54,307 bases of DNA from Nanobdellota archaeon (GCA_021799085.1 JAJZBD010000007.1:1-54307), one strand, 5' to 3'. Shown: positions 1 through 7,552, counted from the first letter of the stretch. A program made the numbers and translations. The notes: generated from the letters alone by a model not told the origin.

Positions 1-335
1 CGCAGTTTCTTCACATTATCTATATAACTTTTATCAAAAACATAAAAGTCATAAACCAAAACGGCTTTTTTGTTGGGGATGTTAATAAAGTGTTTAGGCA
101 GTAAATAAGGCTCCATTACAAGTACTTTCTGACCTTTGAAAACTTTGTACTTTCTTTCTAAATAGTAAAAAGAGTATACGTTAGAGATGGCCTTTGATTT
201 TTTTGTTTTAAATCTCACCTTGCTTATGTCTACTGGCTCTAACCCAATATCCAATTTAATTAATTCCCTAGCATTATCCTGCACTCCATAGCCCTTATTT
301 TCAAAGCCTGAAGACAGCAAAAATGTTTTTTCCAT
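1..335 (-). CDS. Partial glycosyltransferase-like protein (N-terminal part)
   Basis: An open frame starts with ATG at 335 (minus strand) and runs off the left edge without a stop, giving about 111 residues (MEKTFLLSSGFENKGYGVQDNA...). A short beta strand followed by a Gly-rich stretch (GYGVQDNARELIKL) resembles the first strand and helix of the two GT4 proteins in this window (SGGGVIEYSVRLAKAL and SGLGIIEHGILLYKGL). I infer a GT-B glycosyltransferase N-terminal domain. The catalytic C-terminal half lies outside the window. It is divergent from gmd, so the space 336-469 must hold both promoters. The family call is moderate to weak; the reading frame itself is convincing. Confidence 0.6.
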   Translation of the reverse strand, partial: MEKTFLLSSGFENKGYGVQDNARELIKLDIGLEPVDISKVRFKTKKSKAISNVYSFYYLERKYKVFKGQKVLVMEPYLLPKHFINIPNKKAVLVYDFYVFDKSYIDNVKKL

Positions 336-469
336 AAAGGACTTACTAACACCTATTATATTAAAACAGATATAAAGTTATAATACCTTATTTTTATAGC
401 ACAAAATTATACATAAGCTATTAAATGCTGTATAAAAGGTATTTAAAAATAAGATTTTATAAGTGATAT

Positions 470-1498
470 ATGAAAAGAGCTTTAATAACAGGTATAACTG
501 GCCAAGATGGGTACTTCCTTTCGAAATTGTTATTATCAAAAGGGTACGAAGTTTCTGGAATAATTAGGCGCAATAGTAGCATGCACCAAGGTACACTAGA
601 AAAACTTGACCCTAAAGAAAGGAAACAAATAAAAATTTACTATGGAGATATAACGGATAATAATTTTATAGTTAGCACTATAGAAAAAATAAAACCTGAT
701 GAAATTTATCATCTAGCTGCACAATCGTTTGTAGGATACAGTTTCGAAAACCCCACATTTACATACCATAACAATATAATGGGCACTTTGAATGTATTAA
801 ATGCTGTAAAAGAGAAGTCTAAAAATACTAAATTATATTTTGCGGCTACATCTGAACTTTTTGGTAAAGTGGCTAACGCGCCACAAAATGAAGAAACTCC
901 TTTTATGCCGAATAGCCCATATGCAATATCAAAATTAGCAGGGTATTGGACAGCTAAATCTTATAGAGAAGCTTATAACTTATTCTTCTGCAATGGTATT
1001 TTATTTAATCACGAATCAGAAGTGCGTGGGCCTGAATTTGTGACTAGAAAAATATCAATGAAAGTAGCTAAAATAAATAATAGGGATAATGAACCATTAA
1101 TTTTAGGAAACTTAAACTCGAGAAAGGATTGGGGATACGCAAAGGATTTCGTTGAAGGCATGCATTTAATGCTTCAACAGGAAAAACCCGATGATTTTGT
1201 CTTGGCCACTGGAGAACAGCACACTGTTAGAGAATTTGTAGAGGAAGCTTTTAAGTGTATAGATAAAGAGATAATTTGGGAAGGGGAAGGAGTAAATGAA
1301 ATAGGAAAAGAAAAAGACAATAATAAGATACTAGTAAAAGTCAGCAAGGAATTTTTTAGACCGATTGAAGCAGAAAATTTCTTAGGGGATTATTCAAAAG
1401 CGAAAAGAGTACTTGGATGGAAACCAAAAACTAAATTTAAAGATTTAGTTAAAATAATGGTAGAAAATGACATTAATGAACCTAAAAATAACGAATAA
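470..1498 (+). CDS. gmd: GDP-mannose 4,6-dehydratase
   Basis: Converts GDP-D-mannose to GDP-4-keto-6-deoxy-D-mannose, the entry point for deoxyhexoses such as rhamnose, fucose or perosamine in surface glycans. The 342 residues match the usual family length. Visible hallmarks of this short-chain dehydrogenase family are the NADP-binding loop GITGQDG (residues 8-14), YHLAAQSFV (about 80-88), the TSE of the active site (127-129) and the Tyr151-x3-Lys155 pair in SPYAISK. An A/T-rich TATA-like element (about 441-450) lies some 25 bases before the ATG, consistent with a leaderless transcript. The last 80 bases of homology are repeated downstream of the next gene (see 2511-2624). Confidence 0.95.
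   Translation: MKRALITGITGQDGYFLSKLLLSKGYEVSGIIRRNSSMHQGTLEKLDPKERKQIKIYYGDITDNNFIVSTIEKIKPDEIYHLAAQSFVGYSFENPTFTYHNNIMGTLNVLNAVKEKSKNTKLYFAATSELFGKVANAPQNEETPFMPNSPYAISKLAGYWTAKSYREAYNLFFCNGILFNHESEVRGPEFVTRKISMKVAKINNRDNEPLILGNLNSRKDWGYAKDFVEGMHLMLQQEKPDDFVLATGEQHTVREFVEEAFKCIDKEIIWEGEGVNEIGKEKDNNKILVKVSKEFFRPIEAENFLGDYSKAKRVLGWKPKTKFKDLVKIMVENDINEPKNNE
1388..1467 (+). repeat. Direct repeat, copy A (inside gmd 3' end)
   Basis: These 80 bases are identical to 2517-2596 by direct alignment; weaker similarity extends a little on both sides. This copy encodes the C-terminal GDYSKAKRVLGWKPKTKF region of the intact GMD protein. The two copies bracket the GT2 gene. Confidence 0.95.
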
Positions 1499-1530
1499 AT
1501 AAATAATCAAAAATTGATATACTCCCAAAA

Positions 1531-1547
1531 TATTAATATATTTATTC
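1531..1547 (+). promoter_or_regulatory. TATA-box region of the GT2 gene
   Basis: The run TATTAATATATTTATTC is a good archaeal TATA element. Its centre is about 27 bases before the ATG at 1568, which favours that ATG as the leaderless start over the upstream TTG at 1514 and ATG at 1550. The cargo gene therefore has its own promoter. Confidence 0.5.
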
Positions 1548-1567
1548 CAATGTTAAATAATCATACT

Positions 1568-2518
1568 ATGAAAATTCCGTTCATATCGGTGATAGTAACT
1601 GCTTATAAGAGGAAAGAATTCCTATTAGAAGCATTAGATTCTGTAGTTGAGCAGACGCTGCAAAGAGACATGTATGAAATAATTTGTATTAAAAACTTTA
1701 AAGATCCTAAAATAGATGGGTATATACGAGACAATAATATAGTAAGCATTATTGGTGAGGATAAACCAATTGGAGAATACCTTTATTTAGCCACTAAAAG
1801 GGCAAGCGGAGAAGTACTTGTATTCTTAGATGATGACGACGTGTTTAGCAAGAAAAAACTAGAAAGAATAAACTTGATTTTCTCCAAATATTCGGTAGGA
1901 TTTTACCACAATTCTCATTTGGAAGGAGAAAAATTTAATAGAGAACAAACCGATTTACAAGAGGATAACTTCAAAATAATAAAGTACCCTTACAGACAGG
2001 GACTGAAATATTTCAGGATATCTACCATGAACATGAGCTCAATTGCTTTAAAAAGAGATATTCTATTTCAACATATCGATGAATTGAAAAAAGTTATAAC
2101 CTCTCAAGATTCTTTTATGTTGATAATATCTTTAATACAAAAACAAGATATTTTCATTGATAGTGGGAAGTACACCTTTTATAGACTACACAATAACAAC
2201 GTATCATATTCTAAATCCCTTGAAAAACACCTAAAATTTAACAAAGAAGTAGAACTGCCTGCGCTTTTCTATCAATTAGAATTAGCAAAAAATTATAAAT
2301 CCAAGGCAGCTAAGTTATTTTCAAAGAACCTAATTTTCATGGTTAAAAGTGCTGTGGCAATTGAAGAAAACAACAAAAAAGAAGTGATGAGCGCATTCAG
2401 ATATTTACCGTTAAATGTATTAGATAAAAAACTGTTTAAAAGGGTTATTCTATCAATTCTTTTTATTCTTGGTTCAAAATATCCTTACAGAATATTAACT
2501 AGAAACTTTTCTAGGTGA
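1568..2518 (+). CDS. Family 2 glycosyltransferase
   Basis: A 316-residue GT-A fold glycosyltransferase, predicted to act in surface glycan assembly. The N-terminus shows the nucleotide-binding strand FISVIVTAYKRKEFLLEAL, and VLVFLDDDDVF (about residue 90-100) carries the DxD metal and nucleotide-sugar motif. The C-terminal third is basic and ends in a hydrophobic segment (RVILSILFILG) that may lie on the membrane. The reading frame is open upstream to a TTG at 1514, but the GT2 domain begins directly after the ATG at 1568, which also has a TATA element at the right distance. The stop TGA overlaps the downstream direct repeat. The sugar donor cannot be told from sequence. Confidence 0.85.
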   Translation: MKIPFISVIVTAYKRKEFLLEALDSVVEQTLQRDMYEIICIKNFKDPKIDGYIRDNNIVSIIGEDKPIGEYLYLATKRASGEVLVFLDDDDVFSKKKLERINLIFSKYSVGFYHNSHLEGEKFNREQTDLQEDNFKIIKYPYRQGLKYFRISTMNMSSIALKRDILFQHIDELKKVITSQDSFMLIISLIQKQDIFIDSGKYTFYRLHNNNVSYSKSLEKHLKFNKEVELPALFYQLELAKNYKSKAAKLFSKNLIFMVKSAVAIEENNKKEVMSAFRYLPLNVLDKKLFKRVILSILFILGSKYPYRILTRNFSR

Positions 2519-2624
2519 TTATTCAAAAGCGAAAAGAGTACTTGGATGGAAACCAAAAACTAAATTTAAAGATTTAGTTAAAATAATGGTAGAAAACGAT
2601 ATTAACAAACTTAAAATTAAGTAA
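2511..2624 (+). pseudogene. gmd: 3'-terminal remnant of gmd
   Basis: Read in frame, this segment encodes LGDYSKAKRVLGWKPK...MVENDIN and then a short altered tail before TAA, that is the last 37 or so residues of GMD with no start or catalytic domain. Eighty bases are identical to the intact gmd, so the duplication is recent or has been homogenised. Orientation is the same as gmd. It touches the stop codon of the GT2 gene on its left and is followed by an fkbM fragment on its right. Confidence 0.9.
2517..2596 (+). repeat. Direct repeat, copy B (gmd remnant)
   Basis: This is identical over 80 bases to 1388-1467. The distance between the copies is 1129 bases and the enclosed unit is essentially one GT2 gene with its promoter. 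Confidence 0.95.
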
Positions 2625-2673
2625 TACGTCCGTAATTATAATTATATTGTATTTATAAGCTTAATTTGTTTAA

Positions 2674-3141
2674 ATCTACAAGGCCAAAGTCTATACATTT
2701 GAGCCGTTGCCTGAAAACTTCAAGGAAATCTTGGAAAATATCAAGCTTAATGGGTTGAATGAACAACAGATAAAGGCCTTTAATGTAGCTTTGGGAAATA
2801 AAAACAATACTGCAAGGATAAGCTACAGCGGAGAAATGGCGAACAATATCGGCAAAGGTAAAAAGATAGAAATGACCTTTAAAACACTGGACAGCTATAA
2901 ACTTAAGCCAGACCTTATGAAAATAGACGTTGAAGGTTTTGAGCTTGAGGTTTTGGAAGGAGCAGTTAAAACGATTAAAAGATATCATCCAAAAATAATC
3001 ATAGAAACGCACAGCAGGGACTTAGAAAAAAAGGCTAAGAAATTCCTTTCATCTTTTAACTATACCGTAAAGCATGAGGGCCGTTCCGCTTACAATGTAA
3101 ATGATAAGTTTGACAAGGTAACGAATTTATTTTTTGAATGA
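2674..3141 (+). pseudogene. 3' remnant of an FkbM-family methyltransferase
   Basis: After an in-frame stop at 2671-2673 the frame encodes YKAKVYTFEPLPENF and then a C-terminal FkbM half with the diagnostic LMKIDVEGFELEVLEGA motif and PKIIIETH. FkbM proteins are SAM-dependent O-methyltransferases, often acting on glycans. The N-terminal SAM-binding strand and glycine loop that should precede VYTFEP are absent and the break is abrupt, so this is a truncated gene. An ATG/TTG start within the fragment (for example TTG at 2707) would give a protein of about 144 residues without the cofactor site, unlikely to be active. The rest of the frame is intact to the stop, so the truncation is not old. Confidence 0.85.
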
Positions 3142-3156
3142 TAACTTAAATTAGCA

Positions 3157-3549
3157 TCAATTTTTATGCTCATGTTTTTTCTTATTTTTTATTAAATTAG
3201 AATTTTCATTAATGGTAAAGCTATATATTATAGATAAAATAATAGCTATAAGACTTAAATAAAGTTCTAAATTGCCTTGAGTTTGTAATGCGCCGACATT
3301 TTTACTAATATTTTGCAGACTGCTATTTATTAAATTTAAATCTGACTTTATTACTGATAAATCAGAATTTACTAACATTAGAAATATAACATTCACAATT
3401 ATTAAGATAGCAAAACTTATTAAGATTAGTGTCAATATATCTAATTTTTTCTCTATTCTCTTAACTTCCGTTACGCTTTTATGCTCTGAAACATCCAATT
3501 TTTCTAATTCTTTGGTTAAAGGGTTATTATGAGAAGGTTTCTGTTCCAT
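3157..3549 (-). CDS. Small membrane protein, unknown
   Basis: I do not recognise this 130-residue protein. It has a charged N-terminus, a hydrophobic helix at about 40-62 (LTLILISFAILIIVNVIFLML), a polar helical stretch rich in Ser/Asn/Leu heptads (about 65-90), a second helix (about 95-112) and a Lys-rich tail. Two membrane segments separated by a short external coil are predicted. Its start lies 23 bases inside the end of the upstream gene (3527-4294), so the two are almost certainly co-transcribed. The start could also be an internal codon, since no Shine-Dalgarno stands out. Confidence 0.6.
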   Translation of the reverse strand: MEQKPSHNNPLTKELEKLDVSEHKSVTEVKRIEKKLDILTLILISFAILIIVNVIFLMLVNSDLSVIKSDLNLINSSLQNISKNVGALQTQGNLELYLSLIAIILSIIYSFTINENSNLIKNKKKHEHKN

Positions 3550-4294
3550 ATATATTTACAGTTTCACTAAGCCAATCATAAGCACAAAATTCAAATATTT
3601 CCCCACCTTCAGCATAGAAAGAACCTGCACCATTGGATGCATCAGATGAGTAAACACTACCGCTTTGATTTATTACGGAAAAAGTAACGCTTCCGCCATT
3701 ATTAGTTGCCCAGTTAAAATTTACTGTACCCGAGTTACCAAATTCATAGTCTGTACAATTAGAGGATAGAACGGAACCTGGATTGTTTATCTGCAAGTTA
3801 AATTGAATTGGTTGTGGATTAAAGATAGAACCTGCCCCAGAATTGGACAGTATAACTGCTACAACAATTACTATTACAATTACTAGTAAAAAAACAAATG
3901 CTGCTAGTCTTCCCTTAGTTGAGAAATTAATAAATTTTCTGTGAGTGGAAGACATTAAGTTACTACCATGAAAGTGCTTTTCAGAAGAACCAACAGAATT
4001 TTTATTCTTATTCGATAACTTGGATTTTTCGTGTTTTTGATTATCCGAAGCAATTCCACCATATATAAGAAAGGGTATGCCTAATAGTACAATTATTATT
4101 CCAATTATGTAAATAGCATTACCTAATTGTACCTGTGGATTATTCGAACTACTCGCGCTAGCGGATATTGTTATTCCTAATATAGAAACGCTTGAAGAAG
4201 CTGCCGCAGAATTTATTATATACTGCCCAAATATAATAAGGATTAACCCAAAAATAATTAATGATACGCCTGCTGCTAGATAATTTCTTTTCAT
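3527..4294 (-). CDS. Membrane-anchored protein with external C-terminal domain
   Basis: Function unknown. The 255 residues show a first membrane helix (about 8-27), an Ala/Ser-rich linker, a second helix (about 60-82), a charged cytoplasmic loop rich in Lys, His and Asn, a third very hydrophobic helix (about 131-150) and an external C-terminal domain of about 100 residues. That domain is rich in Asn, Ser and Gly (GNSGTVNFNWATNNGGS) and has two cysteines that could pair. The composition suits a cell-surface beta-sandwich. A TATA-like run (about 4313-4327) lies some 25 bases upstream of the ATG, consistent with a leaderless start. It heads a two-gene operon with the membrane protein at 3157. 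Confidence 0.65.
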   Translation of the reverse strand: MKRNYLAAGVSLIIFGLILIIFGQYIINSAAASSSVSILGITISASASSSNNPQVQLGNAIYIIGIIIVLLGIPFLIYGGIASDNQKHEKSKLSNKNKNSVGSSEKHFHGSNLMSSTHRKFINFSTKGRLAAFVFLLVIVIVIVVAVILSNSGAGSIFNPQPIQFNLQINNPGSVLSSNCTDYEFGNSGTVNFNWATNNGGSVTFSVINQSGSVYSSDASNGAGSFYAEGGEIFEFCAYDWLSETVNIYGTETFS

Positions 4295-4374
4295 TAGATG
4301 TCTAAGATAGAATGTTATTTAAATATTTTAACTGACAACTTATTACATAAACAATTGAAATTATCATAGTATTT

Positions 4375-4480
4375 CTTGTTATGACGAAGGTTTTTGGTAA
4401 ATCTGCTATGAAATAGCCTTTTTCATTTATCTTTTCTCTTAATAGATCGGCTTCTGCAAACTTCTTTTCCTTTCTTTTTT
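4375..4480 (-). pseudogene. cysS: 3'-terminal remnant of cysS
   Basis: On the minus strand this encodes KRKEKKFAEADLLREKINE followed by KGYFIADLPKTFVITR, matching the C-terminus of the intact CysRS at 6149-7552 with three residue changes over 35. By hand alignment about 15 of 106 bases differ, and the changed codons are mostly synonymous. That implies the divergence built up while both copies were parts of working genes, so this piece probably came from another lineage's cysS. The match begins at VITR, a few codons before the real stop, and fades where the catalytic part would begin. It lies on the far side of the abiE pair from intact cysS, in the same orientation. Confidence 0.85.
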
Positions 4481-4548
4481 ACACAATATCGAAAAAGCTA
4501 ATGAACGTATCTTACCGCCGTTTTTACATGTTTTATTATAATAGTATA

Positions 4549-4570
4549 TTGTTAACAAAATTGTTAACGA
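4549..4570 (+). promoter_or_regulatory. Candidate operator of the abiE operon
   Basis: Two copies of TTGTTAAC lie 12 bases apart (4549 and 4561); the first is part of the perfect 10-base palindrome TTGTTAACAA and each GTTAAC core is itself palindromic. The pair sits just upstream of the TATA element, where AbiEi-type antitoxins, which are DNA-binding, are known to autoregulate their operons in other systems. The role here is inferred. Confidence 0.5.
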
Positions 4571-4577
4571 TAAGATA

Positions 4578-4587
4578 TTTATATAAA
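4578..4587 (+). promoter_or_regulatory. TATA box of the abiE operon
   Basis: TTTATATAAA is a near-ideal archaeal TATA element. Its centre is about 23 bases before the ATG at 4605, which suggests that transcription begins at or very near the start codon. Confidence 0.55.
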
Positions 4588-4604
4588 GAAACGCTAAGAC
4601 TGTT

Positions 4605-5300
4605 ATGAATATGTATGAAATAGCAAAGGATCTTGAAAAAAGGGATAAAAAAGTGTTTTCGTTGGCAGAATTATCAGTTTTGACGGGTTTAAACCCAAGA
4701 AGCGCAAGTGTGCTACTAAATAGAATGGCTAAAAAGCAGCTTATTTACAAGATTGAAAGGGGAAAATTCTCATTGAGCGATAATCCTTTCATTGTAGCAT
4801 CTAATGTAGTTTACCCTGCGTATATATCATTTAGCTCTGCCTTTTATGTGTACGGTTTATTAGAACAGGTTATAGACAAGATATATGTAGCGACTTCAAT
4901 GAAAACGAAAAATAGAGATTTCAATGGGACAAAAGTCATCTTTGTAAAAATACCTGAAAAGCTTGTATTCGGCTTCAAAAAGATTGCTTATGGCGGAGGG
5001 ACAATAGCAATAGCCGAAAAAGAAAAGGCATTCATAGATTCGCTTGCTTACACAAGGTATGTAAGGATTAATTTCCTAGATTCAATAATCAAGGACATGG
5101 ATAAAAATCTGCTTGAGAAATACGCAGAAATGACAAATATTGAAGCCGTTAAAAGGCGTTTGGGCTTCCTACTAGAAAAAAACGGTATTGAAACCAATAT
5201 AAAAATCAAGGGCAAAACTGTGTATAAGCTGAATCCTTCCATAAAGAACAGAGGAATTTTAAATACAAAGTGGAAACTGTATGCAAATGAGGAGTTATGA
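4605..5300 (+). CDS. abiEi: AbiEi-family antitoxin / transcriptional regulator
   Basis: Predicted antitoxin of a type IV (AbiE) toxin-antitoxin and phage-defence module. The N-terminal 60 residues form a winged helix-turn-helix (VFSLAELSVLTGLNPRSASVLLNRM) followed by the KIERGKFSL wing, as in the AbiEi family; the middle has the typical YPAYISFSSAFYVYGLLEQ segment and the EKEKAFIDSLAY stretch. At 231 residues it is within the family range. In studied systems the antitoxin represses its own operon and blocks the toxin without stable complex formation. Its stop overlaps the toxin start by 4 bases (ATGA), so translation is coupled. An operator-like repeat lies upstream. Confidence 0.85.
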   Translation: MNMYEIAKDLEKRDKKVFSLAELSVLTGLNPRSASVLLNRMAKKQLIYKIERGKFSLSDNPFIVASNVVYPAYISFSSAFYVYGLLEQVIDKIYVATSMKTKNRDFNGTKVIFVKIPEKLVFGFKKIAYGGGTIAIAEKEKAFIDSLAYTRYVRINFLDSIIKDMDKNLLEKYAEMTNIEAVKRRLGFLLEKNGIETNIKIKGKTVYKLNPSIKNRGILNTKWKLYANEEL

Positions 5301-6052
5301 TTAGCGGGGAAACGTTGCTGAAAATCGCAAAAATGGAGGGGTTAAAGCCATATCAAGAGGAGAAAAAATACATACAAACGCTTATTTTAAGGGCGATATC
5401 AAATTCAGCCTCTTTGGTATTCAAGGGTGGAACCGCGCTATTCCTTTTGTATGGGCTGAACAGATTCAGTGAGGATCTTGATTTTACTGCAACTTCTAAC
5501 CTTGATTTTACAGGGCTTTTGAAAGAAGTTTCTGATTCTCTTCAACTAATGAATATAAGAAATGAAACAATGGAATACGATAGCATTGCCGGTTTTAGCG
5601 GTAGAATAAAAGCATACGGGCCGTTGAATTCAAATGAAAGGGATGCATGCTTTGTTAAAATAGACATAAGCACTAGGGAAAAAATCTCTTTGAAAGCAGA
5701 TCTCAAAGAAATAGATAGTAACTTTCCCGATTTACTTCCTTTTTCTTTACAGGTGATGAACGAAGCGGAGATATTGGCAGAAAAGACAAGAGCGGTCATA
5801 ACAAGAAACCAGGCAAGAGACGTATACGACCTTTATTTTCTCTTAAAAAAGGGCATAAAATTTGATGTTTCCCTTTCAAACAAAAAGCTTGAATACTACA
5901 AATTAAAATTCTCAATTGAATTGCTAGAAAAAAGCCTTGAAAAAAAGAAAGATATATGGAAGCAGGAGCTTAACCCAATACTAATTGGAAACCTGCCTGA
6001 TTTCAATGATGTGAAATCATTAATAATTGAAAAGGTGACATCTTTTCATTGA
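5297..6052 (+). CDS. abiEii: AbiEii-family nucleotidyltransferase toxin
   Basis: Predicted toxin partner of AbiEi. The family is a nucleotidyltransferase (DUF1814) whose members inactivate cell targets such as tRNA by adding nucleotides; the target here is unknown. Visible motifs are LVFKGGTALFLLYGL (about residues 41-55), the metal-binding RFSEDLDFT with its two aspartates, and the C-terminal AEKTRAVITRNQARDVYDLYFLL block typical of the family. The protein is complete at 251 residues with no disrupted motif, so the toxin is likely active. It shares a coupled 4-base overlap with the antitoxin. Confidence 0.88.
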   Translation: MISGETLLKIAKMEGLKPYQEEKKYIQTLILRAISNSASLVFKGGTALFLLYGLNRFSEDLDFTATSNLDFTGLLKEVSDSLQLMNIRNETMEYDSIAGFSGRIKAYGPLNSNERDACFVKIDISTREKISLKADLKEIDSNFPDLLPFSLQVMNEAEILAEKTRAVITRNQARDVYDLYFLLKKGIKFDVSLSNKKLEYYKLKFSIELLEKSLEKKKDIWKQELNPILIGNLPDFNDVKSLIIEKVTSFH

Positions 6053-6148
6053 TGAATTTATGTTATTACGGCGCATATTGAATGCTTGAGTTTTCTAAGT
6101 ATATTTAATGGTATTATAAACTTAACTTATGAACTGCAATGGAAAAGA

Positions 6149-7552
6149 TTACTCTAAATATCCCCTTGTTATGACGAAGGTGTTTGGTAAATCGGCAATG
6201 AAATAGCCTTTTTCGTTTATCTTTTCTCTAAGCGAATCCGCCTCAGAAAACTTCTTTTCCTTCCTTTTGTTTTCACGTTCTTCCGCCAAATCGATTATTT
6301 CCCCTGGGATTTCATAGTCTATGTATGCACCTAAAAACTCATTCATCTTGCTGATGGCATTTGAAAGATAGGAGAACTCCTTTTTGTCAACCTTTCCTTT
6401 CTTTGTCTTTTCATCCGCCAAATCCAGCAGTGCAAGAAAGCTCTGCAATGCTTCATGCGTGTTTAGGTCGTTGTTCACAGCCTCCTTGAATTTCTTCAGT
6501 TCTCTTTCAACTTTCTCCTTAGTCTGTATCCTTGAATAACTGTCCTCTTTTTCCTCATATTTCTCCGTTTTGTTCAATGCTTTTACAGATAAATCTATTT
6601 TTGCAAGCAGTTTCTCGTATTTTTTTAGGTTTTCAAAGTTGAAGTCCAATTTGTTCCTGTAATTGCTGTCTATTACCATTAACCTAAAAGACAGTGGGTT
6701 GAAGCCCTGCTTTTCTATATCCCTTAAAGTGTAGAAATTGCCCAAAGATTTAGACATTTTCTGGCCGTTTACTAGCAAATGTTCGCCATGAAGCCAATAA
6801 TCAACAAATTTTTGCTTGCTGTAGCTTTCGCTTTGCGCTATCTCATTCTCATGATGCGGAAATATAAGATCAACAGCTCCGCAGTGTACATCGATTGTTT
6901 TGCCTAGATACTTCATTGACATAGCTGAGCATTCAATATGCCAGCCTGGCCTGCCCTTCTTGAGCTTTCCTTCCCAGTAAACATTTCCGTCATTCTCATC
7001 CCAATACTTCCATAAAGCGAAATCAGATGCATTTTCCTTGTCATATTCATCGTTCTTTATCCTTGAGTAGTTGCCGTCAACCTTCATTCCAGATAACTTG
7101 CCGTAATCCCTGAACTTTGATACGTTGAAGTATATTCCGTCTTCAGCTTCATAAGCATATCCTTCCTTCAACAGTTTAACGATTATTTTCTGCATTTCAG
7201 CTATGTTATCCGTAGCTTTCGTAAACTTTGTGTCCATCTCTATGTTTAGTTTGCTTAAGTCCTCCATGAAGTACTTTGTGTAAAGCTCTGTGTATTCCTT
7301 TAAAGAAACATGGCTTTCCATTGATTTCCTTATCGTTTTGTCATCAACGTCGGTAATGTTCATGACGTGCTTTACCTTGTAATCATTGAGTTTAAAGGCT
7401 CTTTTTATTAGGTCATAGAATATGAAAGTTCTTAGGTTTCCGATATGGACATAATTGTAAACCGTTGGGCCGCAGGTGTATACTGTCACCAACCCATCTT
7501 TCAATGGCTTGAATTCCTCTACTCTTTTGCTCAAGGTATTATAAAGCTTCAT
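6149..7552 (-). CDS. cysS: Cysteinyl-tRNA synthetase
   Basis: Class I synthetase that charges tRNA-Cys. Cys in TCGPTVYNY, the HIGN form of the HIGH motif, the zinc-binding HIECSAM and PHHENE segments and the KMSKS loop (GQKMSKSLGNF) are all present, followed by the helical anticodon-binding region. The best start is ATG at 7552: an upstream in-frame GTG at 7558 exists, but a TATA-like element centred near 7575-7580 fits a leaderless message from 7552. That gives 467 residues, a normal length. The last 35 codons are duplicated in broken form at 4375-4480, on the other side of the abiE pair. The cognate tRNA-Cys gene is also in the window (12083-12192). Confidence 0.96.
   Translation of the reverse strand: MKLYNTLSKRVEEFKPLKDGLVTVYTCGPTVYNYVHIGNLRTFIFYDLIKRAFKLNDYKVKHVMNITDVDDKTIRKSMESHVSLKEYTELYTKYFMEDLSKLNIEMDTKFTKATDNIAEMQKIIVKLLKEGYAYEAEDGIYFNVSKFRDYGKLSGMKVDGNYSRIKNDEYDKENASDFALWKYWDENDGNVYWEGKLKKGRPGWHIECSAMSMKYLGKTIDVHCGAVDLIFPHHENEIAQSESYSKQKFVDYWLHGEHLLVNGQKMSKSLGNFYTLRDIEKQGFNPLSFRLMVIDSNYRNKLDFNFENLKKYEKLLAKIDLSVKALNKTEKYEEKEDSYSRIQTKEKVERELKKFKEAVNNDLNTHEALQSFLALLDLADEKTKKGKVDKKEFSYLSNAISKMNEFLGAYIDYEIPGEIIDLAEERENKRKEKKFSEADSLREKINEKGYFIADLPNTFVITRGYLE
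6165..6270 (-). repeat. cysS 3' segment duplicated at 4375-4480
   Basis: This part of intact cysS aligns to 4375-4480 with a fixed offset of 1790 bases and about 86% identity. The left 17 bases of the alignment (cttgttatgacgaaggt) are identical in both copies and could be the crossover point. The two copies bracket the abiE pair as direct repeats. Confidence 0.85.

Larger units (their letters stand above)
4295..4604. other. Intergenic region with cysS remnant and AbiE promoter
   Basis: This 310-base gap is not empty. From left to right it holds the promoter of the leftward membrane-protein operon, a broken copy of the cysS 3' end (4375-4480, minus strand), a stretch with nothing I can recognise (about 4481-4540), and the operator and TATA region of the abiE operon (4549-4587). 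Confidence 0.8.

Noticed and set aside
3157..4294. The two membrane-protein genes as part of the abiE mobile unit
   Set aside because: The cysS repeats that bracket abiE end at 4375, and these genes have their own promoter on the far side of the repeat.
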